Origin: Xanthobacter aminoxidans
GTDB lineage: Bacteria; Pseudomonadota; Alphaproteobacteria; Rhizobiales; Xanthobacteraceae
DNA length: 64,000 nt
Direction: 5' to 3'
Assembly: GCF_023571765.1 (NCBI RefSeq)
Contig: NZ_JAMJXC010000018.1
Coordinates: 49,722 to 113,721 of the forward strand
The notes beneath the pieces were generated by a model. It saw only the letters and a program-made list of their open reading frames with translations, had not been told where the DNA came from and searched no databases. Below are positions 41,833 through 50,063 of the stretch, piece after piece; positions within the stretch are counted from its first letter, which is position 1, and every line of letters starts with the position of its first letter. A program made the translations under genes and the position numbers.

Positions 41833-42908
41833 AACTCGCGACTTTCAGCATCGAAACCGCGGTCGGGCCGGCCGAACGCTTCGGCACGGTCATCACCGAT
41901 ACCACGCCCGGCGGGGCGATCGGCGCCGCACGCGACGGCGCAGGATGGGTGGTGGACGTGAACGCCACCTTTGCCGCTCTGTCGCAAGCGGCCGGCAGGC
42001 CAAGCCCCTCGCTCAGGGCGGATGCGTTCCTGCCATCGGACCTGCGCGCCGCCACCCTACTCTACGGGCCCGCACTCGATCCGGTGCACGAGGTCGAAGC
42101 TTTCGTCGCCCGCCGATGGGGCGAGATCACCGCCGGAGAGCTGCGCGGACCGCGCGGTGAGACCCTCGCCCACCGGCTGGATCGGGTGAAGCTGCGCCCG
42201 CCCATCAAGGTGCCGGTGCTGCGCGACTTCGCGGCGTTCGAGGACCACCTGCTCGCCACCTTCGGCAAGATGGGGCTGAAGCTGCCGCCCGAATGGTACG
42301 AGCGGCCCTTCGCGTTCAAAGCCAACTCCACCTCGCTCGTCGGCCATGACGAAGACGTGCAGTGGCCGCGCTACACTGAGCGGTTCGACTTCGAGCTCGA
42401 GATCGCCGCCGTGGTGGGTCTCGCCGCGCGCAACGTCGATGCCGCCGAGGCCGGCGCGCACATCCTCGGCTTTACCTTGTTGAACGACTTCTCCGCCCGC
42501 GACACCCAGCGCGGCGAGATGGCCAACAATACCGGTCCCTTCAAGGGCAAGGACTTCGCTTGGGGCCTCGGCCCCTGGATCGTCACGCCCGACGAGTTGC
42601 CCGACGTCCTGCACACCGACATGCGGGTGCTCGTGAACGGCGAGGTCTGGGCGAAGTCCACGCCGGGCGACATGCAGTGGAGCTTCGAGGAGATGATCTC
42701 CTACACCTCTCAGGACGAGACCCTGAACGTGGGCGACGTTCTCGGATCGGGCACCGTCAACCATGGCTGCGGCTTCGAGCTGGAGAAGTGGCTGAAGGCC
42801 GGCGACGTGGTGGAGCTGGAGGCCGCGGGCCTCGGCGTGCTGCGCAACCGCATCCTGCCGCCCCGGCCGGAGAAGGTGAACTGGCGCACCGCCCGGGCGG
42901 CGGCCTGA
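41829..42908 (+). CDS. Fumarylacetoacetate hydrolase family protein
   Basis: 359 residues. The FAH-fold metal site is seen as FDFELEIAAVVGLAARNVDA (E-x-E) with the downstream acidic residue in FTLLNDFSARDTQRGEMANN; KSTPGDMQWSFEEMISYTSQ and GSGTVNHGCGFELEKWLKAG complete the conserved C-terminal domain. Members hydrolyse C-C bonds of acylpyruvates or dehydrate sugar acids. The first 110 residues are the variable N-terminal domain. Coupled to the cupin gene upstream; RidA follows 20 nt downstream. Either aromatic ring-cleavage or sugar-acid catabolism fits. Confidence 0.9.
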   Translation: MKLATFSIETAVGPAERFGTVITDTTPGGAIGAARDGAGWVVDVNATFAALSQAAGRPSPSLRADAFLPSDLRAATLLYGPALDPVHEVEAFVARRWGEITAGELRGPRGETLAHRLDRVKLRPPIKVPVLRDFAAFEDHLLATFGKMGLKLPPEWYERPFAFKANSTSLVGHDEDVQWPRYTERFDFELEIAAVVGLAARNVDAAEAGAHILGFTLLNDFSARDTQRGEMANNTGPFKGKDFAWGLGPWIVTPDELPDVLHTDMRVLVNGEVWAKSTPGDMQWSFEEMISYTSQDETLNVGDVLGSGTVNHGCGFELEKWLKAGDVVELEAAGLGVLRNRILPPRPEKVNWRTARAAA

Positions 42909-42928
42909 AGCAGAGCGGGGAGGCTGCC

Positions 42929-43354
42929 ATGCAGATCGATGCCGTCCATCCGCGGCCCGAGGCCGCCGACGAAATGCCCTACGCCCCGGCCGTGGAGGTC
43001 CGGGGCTGTGCCGGGCTGCTGTTCATCGCCGGTGCTACCGCCTCCCCGCTCTACCACCGCCATCCCCATGTGCCAGAGGAGCACGAGCTTCCGCACGACA
43101 TCAAGGAGCAGACCCGCATGGCCCTCGCCAATATCAAGCTGGTACTCGACGCCCGGGGAATCTCCTGGGACAACGTGGTGAAGATCACAAAATACGTCAC
43201 CGACATGCGCGACATGGACGGGATGTACCAGGTGCTGGGCGAGCATTTCGGAACCTGGCGTCCCGCCGGCACGCTGGTGGCGGTGAACAATCTGAGCGCC
43301 CCCGGCGCCCGGATCGAGCTCGACATGATCGCCGTTCTGCCGTCCGCTATGTGA
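42929..43354 (+). CDS. RidA/YjgF/Rid family protein
   Basis: 141 residues, start after GGGGAGG. Family blocks: LLFIAGATASPLYHRHPHVP near the N-terminus and NIKLVLDARGISWDNVVKIT, VTDMRDMDGMYQVLGEHF. Canonical RidA deaminates reactive enamine/imine intermediates using an arginine in the C-terminal block (S-R-x-x-V-x-V); here that stretch reads SAPGARIELDMIAVLP, retaining an arginine. Probably a catabolic Rid subgroup member serving this operon. Confidence 0.88.
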   Translation: MQIDAVHPRPEAADEMPYAPAVEVRGCAGLLFIAGATASPLYHRHPHVPEEHELPHDIKEQTRMALANIKLVLDARGISWDNVVKITKYVTDMRDMDGMYQVLGEHFGTWRPAGTLVAVNNLSAPGARIELDMIAVLPSAM

Positions 43355-43395
43355 CGCCCGCGTGCCCGTCACAACAAGATTGCGAGGGACACCAC

Positions 43396-44949
43396 ATGAC
43401 GCACATGCAGGCCGACGGGGAAACCCCGCCCCTCGTCTTGGTACGCGGTGTCGGCAAATCCTATCCGGGCGTGCGCGCCCTCCGTGGCGTCGATCTCGAC
43501 CTGCGTCCCGGCGAGGTCCATGCGCTGGTGGGCGAGAACGGTGCCGGCAAGTCCACCCTAATCCGCATCCTGTCCGGAGCAACGCAACCGGACGAAGGGA
43601 CCATCGCCCTTCGCGGCGCGCCCGTCACCTTCGCCTCGCCGCGTGCAGCGCGCGACAACGGCATCGTCACCATCTTCCAGGAGCTCGCCATCGTGCCCGG
43701 CATGACGGTGGCCGAGAACATCGTGCTGGGCAACGAGCCCGCCGGCGGTCCCGGGCGCCAGCTCTACGACCGACGCGCGGCCGAGGCACTCGCCCGTGAG
43801 ACCCTCGCCGCCTTGGGCTGCGAGAATGAGATCGACCCCCGCGCGCGGGCCGGCACCCTCTCGACCGGACAGAAGCAGATCGTGGAGATCGCCCGCGCTC
43901 TCGCGCTCAAGGCCCCGGTCATCATCCTGGACGAACCCACCGCGTCACTCTCGGGCAAGGAGGCGGACGCGCTGCTCGCCATCCTGCGCCGCCTGCGGAC
44001 GGACGGCACCAGCATCCTCTACGTCTCGCACCGCCTCAGCGAGGTTCTCGAACTGGCTGACCGCATTACCGTGCTGCGCGGTGGCGCGCATGTGGGCACC
44101 CGGCCGACGTCGGCCTTCGGCGACCCCATGGACCTCATCGAGATGATGGTAGGCCGCCCCCTCGACGAGCTGTTTCCGCCGCGCAACAACGAGATCGGCG
44201 CGCTGGTGCTAAAGGTGAGCGGGCTCACCCGCGCCGGCGTGTTTCAGGACATCGGCTTCGACGTGAAGGCCGGAGAGGTGCTCGGATTCGCCGGGCTCGT
44301 CGGGGCTGGCCGTACCGAGATCATGCGCGCCGTGTTCGGCGCAGACCGACGCGATGGCGGTGTGATCGAGAAGGACGGCCGGCGCCTCGACATCCGCAAG
44401 CCCGCCGATGCCATCCGCAACGGCATCGCCTACATCCCCGAGGACCGTAAGGACCAAGGCCTCGTCACCAGCCTGTCCGGGCACGAAAACCTGCTGATGG
44501 CCTCGCTCGCGGATTATTGCCGAGCGGGCGTCGTCTCCCGGGGCCGAGCGCGCCGGGCGGCCGAGGAGGTCGCCCGGCGGTTGCAATTCCGCGGCCAACT
44601 CGCGAAGCCCGCACGCACCAACTCCGGCGGCAACCAGCAGAAGATCGTCATCGGCAAGTGGATGCTGTCCCGAGCCGACGTCTTCATCTTCGACGAACCC
44701 ACCCGCGGCATCGACGTGGGCGCCAAGGCGGAGATCTACCGCCAGATCCAGAGCCTCGCCGCGCAGGGCGCCGCCATCGTGGTGGTGTCTTCCGAGACCT
44801 CTGAGCTGGTGCACCTATGCCATCGCATCCTCGTCGTCTCGGCGGGGCGAATCGAAGACGAGCTCGTCTTCGAGGCCTTCGACGAGCAGCGCATCCTCGC
44901 GGCCGCCTTTCGTGGCCACACCCTCCCAACCGCGGCGCACGCCAAATAA
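43396..44949 (+). CDS. Sugar-type ABC transporter ATP-binding protein (RbsA/XylG/MglA family)
   Basis: 517 residues with two nucleotide-binding domains. Domain 1: Walker A GENGAGKSTLIRILSG, signature LSTGQKQIVEIARAL, Walker B VIILDEPTASL. Domain 2: degenerate Walker A GLVGAGRTEIMRAVFG, signature region NSGGNQQKIVIGKWML, Walker B VFIFDEPTRGIDVG. The degenerate second site is normal for the family. Start at the ATG after GAGGGACACC. Energises uptake through the permease encoded next. Confidence 0.96.
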   Translation: MTHMQADGETPPLVLVRGVGKSYPGVRALRGVDLDLRPGEVHALVGENGAGKSTLIRILSGATQPDEGTIALRGAPVTFASPRAARDNGIVTIFQELAIVPGMTVAENIVLGNEPAGGPGRQLYDRRAAEALARETLAALGCENEIDPRARAGTLSTGQKQIVEIARALALKAPVIILDEPTASLSGKEADALLAILRRLRTDGTSILYVSHRLSEVLELADRITVLRGGAHVGTRPTSAFGDPMDLIEMMVGRPLDELFPPRNNEIGALVLKVSGLTRAGVFQDIGFDVKAGEVLGFAGLVGAGRTEIMRAVFGADRRDGGVIEKDGRRLDIRKPADAIRNGIAYIPEDRKDQGLVTSLSGHENLLMASLADYCRAGVVSRGRARRAAEEVARRLQFRGQLAKPARTNSGGNQQKIVIGKWMLSRADVFIFDEPTRGIDVGAKAEIYRQIQSLAAQGAAIVVVSSETSELVHLCHRILVVSAGRIEDELVFEAFDEQRILAAAFRGHTLPTAAHAK

Positions 44950-45016
44950 CTCGCGGCGCAATCAACAAGACCAGAGCGGAACCATGCACACATATCGCGA
45001 GACCATCGGAGGGCGC

Positions 45017-45988
45017 ATGAGCACGGGATCCTGGCGGGAAAGCCTGGCCGGCCATCTGAGGGGGCGGGGAATGGAGCTTGCGCTGCCGATTGCGACGGTG
45101 GCCATGGTCGCTTTCTTCGCGGCATCGTCAGACGTCTTTTTCACCGGCCAGAACTTTCGCAACATCGGCATCGCAGCATCCGGGCTCGCCGCGGTGGCTT
45201 TTGGGCAGACCTTCGTCATCCTCACCGCCGGCCTCGATCTCTCGGTCGGCTCCATCGTCGCACTGGTGAGCGTGGTCTGCGCCTTCGTGATGCGCGAGTA
45301 CGGGATCGCGCCGGGCATCGCCGCTGCCCTCGTTTGCGGCGCCGGCGTGGGCGTGCTCAACGGCTTCGTCATCACCCGCTTTCGCGTGTCGCCCTTCATC
45401 GCCACGCTGGCCATGCTCTCGGTAATGTCGGGGCTGGCGCTCAACCTTGCGGGCGGTGTACCCATCCCGGGCCTGCCGCCCGGCTTCGGCCTCATCGCCT
45501 ATCAGTCGTTCCTCGGCATTCCCGTGCCGGTCATCATCGCCGCGGTGACGCTGCTGGTGGCCGAGCTCACGCTGCGCGCGACGAGGTTCGGCCGCCACCT
45601 GCGGGCGGTCGGCGGGAACGAGGAGGCGGCGCGGCTGTCAGGCATCCCGGTGGAGAAGATCCGCATCGCAGCCTACGCCTTCTGCGGCCTCACGGCGGCC
45701 ATCGGCTCCATCATCCTCACCGCGCGCGTTTCCTCCGGTCAGCCCACCCTCGGCGCGACGCTGCCGCTGGAATCCATTGCCGCGGTGGTGCTGGGCGGGG
45801 TGTCTCTGGCGGGCGGGCGCGGCTCGGTGGTCAACGTGGCGGTGGGGGTGGCCTTCATCAGCATCCTCGCCAACGGGCTCAACCTGCTCAACATCTCATC
45901 TTACACGCAAATGATGATCATCGGCTTCGCGCTGATCGTCGCCGTGGCGCTCGACCAAGCCAATCTGCGCCGAGCGTCCGGGGGTTAA
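45017..45988 (+). CDS. Sugar-type ABC transporter permease (RbsC family)
   Basis: 323 residues with about eight to ten membrane segments. Signature block FGQTFVILTAGLDLSVGSIVAL is diagnostic of the RbsC/XylH family, as is AVGGNEEAARLSGIPVEKIR. Start chosen at the ATG following GGAGGGCGC; ATG 44984 would add 11 residues. Transports a small polar ligand, not necessarily a sugar. Confidence 0.95.
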   Translation: MSTGSWRESLAGHLRGRGMELALPIATVAMVAFFAASSDVFFTGQNFRNIGIAASGLAAVAFGQTFVILTAGLDLSVGSIVALVSVVCAFVMREYGIAPGIAAALVCGAGVGVLNGFVITRFRVSPFIATLAMLSVMSGLALNLAGGVPIPGLPPGFGLIAYQSFLGIPVPVIIAAVTLLVAELTLRATRFGRHLRAVGGNEEAARLSGIPVEKIRIAAYAFCGLTAAIGSIILTARVSSGQPTLGATLPLESIAAVVLGGVSLAGGRGSVVNVAVGVAFISILANGLNLLNISSYTQMMIIGFALIVAVALDQANLRRASGG

Positions 45989-46030
45989 CGCCACCTGTCG
46001 ACTGCCATAAAATCAAGCCAGGGGTGACAC

Positions 46031-46999
46031 ATGAAACTTGACCTGCTGCTGAAAGCGCTCGCCTGCGCCGCCGTTCTGGGCGCCAGCGGAGCGGCCCTCG
46101 CCGCCGATCCCAAACCGCTGATCGGCCTGTCAAAACCCAATCTGAAGGGCCCCTATCCCACCGCCGAACTCTACGGCGTCCTCGACGAAGCGAAGAAGGA
46201 AGGCTTCACCGTCATCGTCCAGGATGCGGGCGGATACAACAATATCGACAAGCAGCTCGACCAGATCTCCAACCTCGCGATCAAGGGCGTCAAGGCCATC
46301 CTGATCGATCCCAATGACCCGGCCGCGATGACGGGCGTCGTCCAGCAGGCGCGGGCACAGGGCATCTTCTTGGTGGGCGCCGGGGTGAACGTCATCGCCC
46401 GCGGCGTGGAGCCGGACGCCGCGGTCTCCTCCAGCCACTGCAACATCGGCAAGGAATTGGCCGCGGGGGCTAAGAAGCTGCTTCCCGACGGCGGTAAGGT
46501 CGGCGTGCTCGCCGGTCCCGCCGGATCATTCTGGGCTACCGAGCGCCTGCGCTGCTTCAAAGAGGCCATCGCTGGATCGAACCTGCGCATCATCGCGGAG
46601 ATCGCCAGTGAGCAAGATGCGGCCACCTCGCTGACGCGAGCGAGCGAGCTCCTCCAGCGCAATCCCGATCTCGATCTGCTCTACGGCGCGGACGACGTCT
46701 ACGGCGTCGGCGCCGCGCGGGCGGCCCGCAGCGCCGGGCGCTGCGGCAAGACCAGGGTTATCTTCGCCGTGCTCGGCGACGAGGCCGAAGAGATGATGCG
46801 CGCCGGCTGCGCAGACTACGTGGTCGCCCAGCAGCCGGTGCTGATCGGGCGCACGGAGGTGCGTGTCGTGCGCGACCTGCTGAAGGGCATCCGGCCAGAG
46901 CCGAAGGTGATCAACGTCCCGCTTATTGCGGTGACGATGGAGAACCTCGACAAGGTGCAGAAGGAGAATCTCCAGCCACCGAAGGGGTGGAGGCCGTGA
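46031..46999 (+). CDS. Periplasmic sugar-type solute-binding protein (RbsB/Peripla_BP_4 family)
   Basis: 322 residues. Signal peptide MKLDLLLKALACAAVLGASG cleaved at LAA-D. RbsB-like features: PKPLIGLSKPNLKGPYPTAE, QLDQISNLAIKGVKAILIDP, GIFLVGAGVNVIARGVEPDA and LLYGADDVYGVGAARAARSA. AGGGG ribosome site. It completes a ribose-type importer whose substrate is probably metabolised by the cupin, FAH and RidA enzymes encoded just upstream. Confidence 0.94.
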   Translation: MKLDLLLKALACAAVLGASGAALAADPKPLIGLSKPNLKGPYPTAELYGVLDEAKKEGFTVIVQDAGGYNNIDKQLDQISNLAIKGVKAILIDPNDPAAMTGVVQQARAQGIFLVGAGVNVIARGVEPDAAVSSSHCNIGKELAAGAKKLLPDGGKVGVLAGPAGSFWATERLRCFKEAIAGSNLRIIAEIASEQDAATSLTRASELLQRNPDLDLLYGADDVYGVGAARAARSAGRCGKTRVIFAVLGDEAEEMMRAGCADYVVAQQPVLIGRTEVRVVRDLLKGIRPEPKVINVPLIAVTMENLDKVQKENLQPPKGWRP

Positions 47000-47145
47000 G
47001 GCCCATCCACGTTCAAGGGAGCCGGCCAGCGCCGACGGCTGACCGCAACAGTGAATCGGGCGCGCGAGAGGATCGATCCGTCTCCCGCGCCGTCGCGACC
47101 GGACCGAACGAGTCGCGGACGTAGCGAAACCTGGGGCCAGAGAGC

Positions 47146-47922
47146 ATGAAGACCGCAACACCCGTGAAGGCGCGCAAAACCGCCATCGGCAAAAGCACCG
47201 CGAACGAGAGCACCGTCAACAAGGGCCCCACCAGCAAGAGCACCGCAAACAAGGCGTCGGACGCGAAGATGAAGCGTGCCGGCTCGCCGGTCGGGCGAGA
47301 CGCCAAGTATGCAACAGCCACGCCGCCCGCACCTGCGGAGAGCACCGAGGGCGGCCTTGAGGCCGTGCGCATTGGTCGCCGCCTGCAGACGATGCGGCGG
47401 GCGCGGCGGATGACGCTCGCGGATCTCGCATCACTCGGCGACTGCTCGCCCAGCCTGCTTTCGCGCATCGAGAACGGGCGCCTGCTGCCCTCCCTCTCGG
47501 TACTGCACAAGCTGGTAGCAGGGCTCGGCACCTCCATGGCTTCCTTCCTCTCGGGGTCCGAGACGGAAGGCTGCACGGTGGTGCGCGCCGGCGATCGTAA
47601 GGAGGTGGCGCTCGACTACCTGGGCCTGCCACGCAGGGGCGTGCGCATCGAGCAGATTATCCCGCATTCCCCGGAACGCATGCTGCAAGGCAACCTCCTC
47701 ACCGTCGCCGCCGGCCATGGCTCGGATGGGGAATATTTCCACGTGGGGGAGGAGGCCGGCTTCGTGCTCGACGGCTTCATCGAGCTGACCATCGAGAACC
47801 AGACCCATGTGCTGGGGAAGGGGGATTCCTTCTGCTTCCGCTCTGAAATCCCGCATTCCTTCATCAATCCGGGTCCGGACGACGCCGTGCTGTTATGGAT
47901 CAACACGCCGCCCACTTTCTGA
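47146..47922 (+). CDS. XRE-family regulator with C-terminal cupin sensor domain
   Basis: 258 residues. Residues 1-68 are a low-complexity, positively charged K/S/T/A-rich tail (KTAIGKSTANESTVNKGPTS). Then comes the helix-turn-helix (about 72-128: GRRLQTMRRARRMTLADLAS, CSPSLLSRIENGRLLPSLSV) and a cupin (about 175-255: GSDGEYFHVGEEAGFVLDGF). This HTH-XRE/cupin_2 layout is typical of local repressors of transport and amine/sugar-acid genes. It follows the importer by 146 nt and may control it. The basic N-terminal extension is unusual. Confidence 0.92.
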   Translation: MKTATPVKARKTAIGKSTANESTVNKGPTSKSTANKASDAKMKRAGSPVGRDAKYATATPPAPAESTEGGLEAVRIGRRLQTMRRARRMTLADLASLGDCSPSLLSRIENGRLLPSLSVLHKLVAGLGTSMASFLSGSETEGCTVVRAGDRKEVALDYLGLPRRGVRIEQIIPHSPERMLQGNLLTVAAGHGSDGEYFHVGEEAGFVLDGFIELTIENQTHVLGKGDSFCFRSEIPHSFINPGPDDAVLLWINTPPTF

Positions 47923-47979
47923 TCGGTTCGAGGCCGCCAGCCGTGTCGAGACGTAGATCACGATGTCGAAGATCGCCCC

Positions 47980-48062
47980 CCCATTGCTGACGCCCCACGA
48001 GCCCCTTCGCGTACCACCGAAGGTGTGCCACGGAGTAGCCGGGCGGGAGCGTCAGCAATGGG
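47980..48062. repeat. Long-spaced inverted repeat CCCATTGCTGACGC
   Basis: CCCATTGCTGACGC at 47980-47993 and its exact reverse complement GCGTCAGCAATGGG at 48049-48062, 55 nt apart, in the gap between the convergent XRE and TetR genes (47923-48199). Could be a terminator-like stem, or the ends of a small non-coding mobile element. No gene is seen in the gap. Confidence 0.55.
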
Positions 48063-48199
48063 TGGCGAGATCCTCTACGACCCCGAAGGCTTGTCCGGCT
48101 GGGCAGCGGATGCGCTCATGGCCGCCCGCTCGGTTCATCGCCGATGACGCACGACCAAATGTGGAGCCTTCTATTTCGCCATCGCCGCATCCCTCAATC

Positions 48200-48848
48200 T
48201 CACCGCCGCCTCCGATGCGCCAAGAGATACGCCGTCACCAGCAGGACGAGTTCATCTTCAACGCGCGCCCTGAACGCGGCTGACGCCTGTTCTTCGAGCA
48301 AGGGCTTGACCGGCCCGACCAACACACCGAGAGCGATCGTGGCCACCAGGGCGGGATCGTCAAAGCTCGCGTCGGGCGCGCTGGCCAACATGGCCGAGAC
48401 CGCGGCAACTATTCGCGTGCGCATGTGGGCGGCAAGAGCGGCGCCGCCGCGCTTCTCTGCGACGGCGTACAGTGCCTTGGCTTCCTCTGGACGGCGCAGG
48501 TTCACGGACAGGAACGCATCGACGAACGCCGAAGCCATTTCGTGCAACCGCTTGCTCTTGTGTTCGAGGCTGGCGCGCTCGACGGCGGCGGCAATGCCCT
48601 CAAGGTGTCGTTCCAGGACAGCGGCGAGCAGCGCGTCACGGTTCGCGATAGAATTGATAGAGACTGCCGACGGACAGTCCCCCGCGCTCGGCGACCCGGG
48701 TGGTGGTGCAGCGGCTCAGTCCCTCCTGAATCAAAACCTGAATGGCCGCGAGGTGCAGCGTCTCGACGGTGATCGCGGAACGCGTCTGGACTGGAGATTT
48801 TCTGGACTTCAGCGTCGTCGCCAGATCTCCCATGGAATGCGAATTCAA
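48200..48848 (-). pseudogene. TetR-family regulator with a single-base frameshift
   Basis: N-terminal part (from 48848) is a TetR DNA-binding domain: TVETLHLAAIQVLIQEGLSR, CTTTRVAERGGLSVGSLYQF. The frame hits a TGA right after YQFYREP. Dropping one base near 48646-48650 restores the family sequence (FYANRDALLAAVLERHLEG), which runs on through EMASAFVDAFLSVNLRRPEE to the stop at 48200. So the gene is intact but for one extra base: a real inactivating mutation or a sequencing error. Divergent from the aldo/keto reductase it presumably repressed. Confidence 0.82.
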
Positions 48849-48905
48849 TAGGTGAAGGATGCTTCATATATTCGCCCTGGGCAACTTCGAACAAGCATCA
48901 GGTCG

Positions 48906-49787
48906 ATGGCCGCAATGTTCACCCTCGGCAGTTGCGTCGTCAGGCGGCTCGGCTACGGCGTCATGCAGCTTGCCGGCCCCGGTGCGTTCGGTCCGCAGGC
49001 CGATCATGCCACCGCGCTGGCCGTGCTGCGCGAAGCGGTCGCCTTGGGGGTGAACCATATCGACACCAGCGACTTCTACGGCCCGCATGTCACCAACCGG
49101 CTGATCCGCAAGGCGCTGCATCCCTACCCGGACGATCTCGTCATCGCCACCAAGGTGGGTGCCCAGCGCGGACCGGACAGCTCATGGCGGCGTGCCGTCT
49201 CGCGCCAAGACCTCCTTCAGGCGGTGCACAACAATCTGCGCAACCTCGGCCTCAACGTCCTCGACGTGGTCAATCTGCGGGCCATGTTCGATGGGCATGG
49301 TCCGGCCGAAGGCTCCATAGACGGGCCACTCACCGCGCTCGCAGAGCTTCAGCGGCAAGGCCTGATACGCCACATCGGCCTCAGCAATGTCACGCCGGCG
49401 CAGATCGCCGAAGGACGCAAGATCTGCCAAGTCATTTGCGTGCAAAACCCCTACAATCTGGCCCACCGTGTCGATGACGCCGTGATCGACGATCTCGCCG
49501 GCAGCGGCACCGCCTATGTGCCGTGCTTCCCCTTGGGGGGTCTCCCCCTGCAGTCCTCCACCCTGTCCGACGTTGCACAGAGCCTCAGCGCCGCGCCCGT
49601 GCAGGTCGCGATCGCCTGGCTGCTTCACCGTGCGCCCAATATCCTGCTCATCCCCGGCACGTCGTCCGTCGTCCATCTGCGGCAGAATCTGGCGGCGGCC
49701 ACCGTCGCCCTTCCCGAACAGGCGCTGGCTGCCCTGGCCCAAGCGTCGGCAAAGGCCAGCGAACGGGCGGATCAGCCTGCGGTGTAG
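48906..49787 (+). CDS. Aldo/keto reductase family oxidoreductase
   Basis: 293 residues, NADPH-dependent TIM-barrel. Catalytic Asp and Tyr in NHIDTSDFYGPHVTN and Lys in LVIATKVGAQRG are present. The usual catalytic histidine position (D-L-x-x-x-H) reads LDVVNLRAMF, i.e. Asn, a variant known in some family members. C-terminal cofactor block: ILLIPGTSSVVHLRQNL. Start at ATG 48906 is 5 nt after AGG; ATG 48915 is an alternative. Divergent from the broken TetR gene. Confidence 0.93.
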   Translation: MAAMFTLGSCVVRRLGYGVMQLAGPGAFGPQADHATALAVLREAVALGVNHIDTSDFYGPHVTNRLIRKALHPYPDDLVIATKVGAQRGPDSSWRRAVSRQDLLQAVHNNLRNLGLNVLDVVNLRAMFDGHGPAEGSIDGPLTALAELQRQGLIRHIGLSNVTPAQIAEGRKICQVICVQNPYNLAHRVDDAVIDDLAGSGTAYVPCFPLGGLPLQSSTLSDVAQSLSAAPVQVAIAWLLHRAPNILLIPGTSSVVHLRQNLAAATVALPEQALAALAQASAKASERADQPAV

Positions 49788-50063
49788 GTTTCGGTTTCCG
49801 CAGCGTCGAGGTCGTCTTTATTTGCATCGTTCGCAGCACTCGCTCCGGCAGCGAACGATCCGCTGCATGGCGCACACAACCCGCATTGGCGAGGATGCAT
49901 CGGCAGGCGCCAACGCTCGGTTCCGACCTGAGGCGTCATTCTCGACGCGTATCTCTGAAATATCCCCCGCCCAATACTATCTCCATGCGCCGCCGCCTAA
50001 CCTTCAATCGGCCCAAACGCGCAGGAAGAGCAACACGTCCTGGCGGGCCGGGAGGCGACGTTG

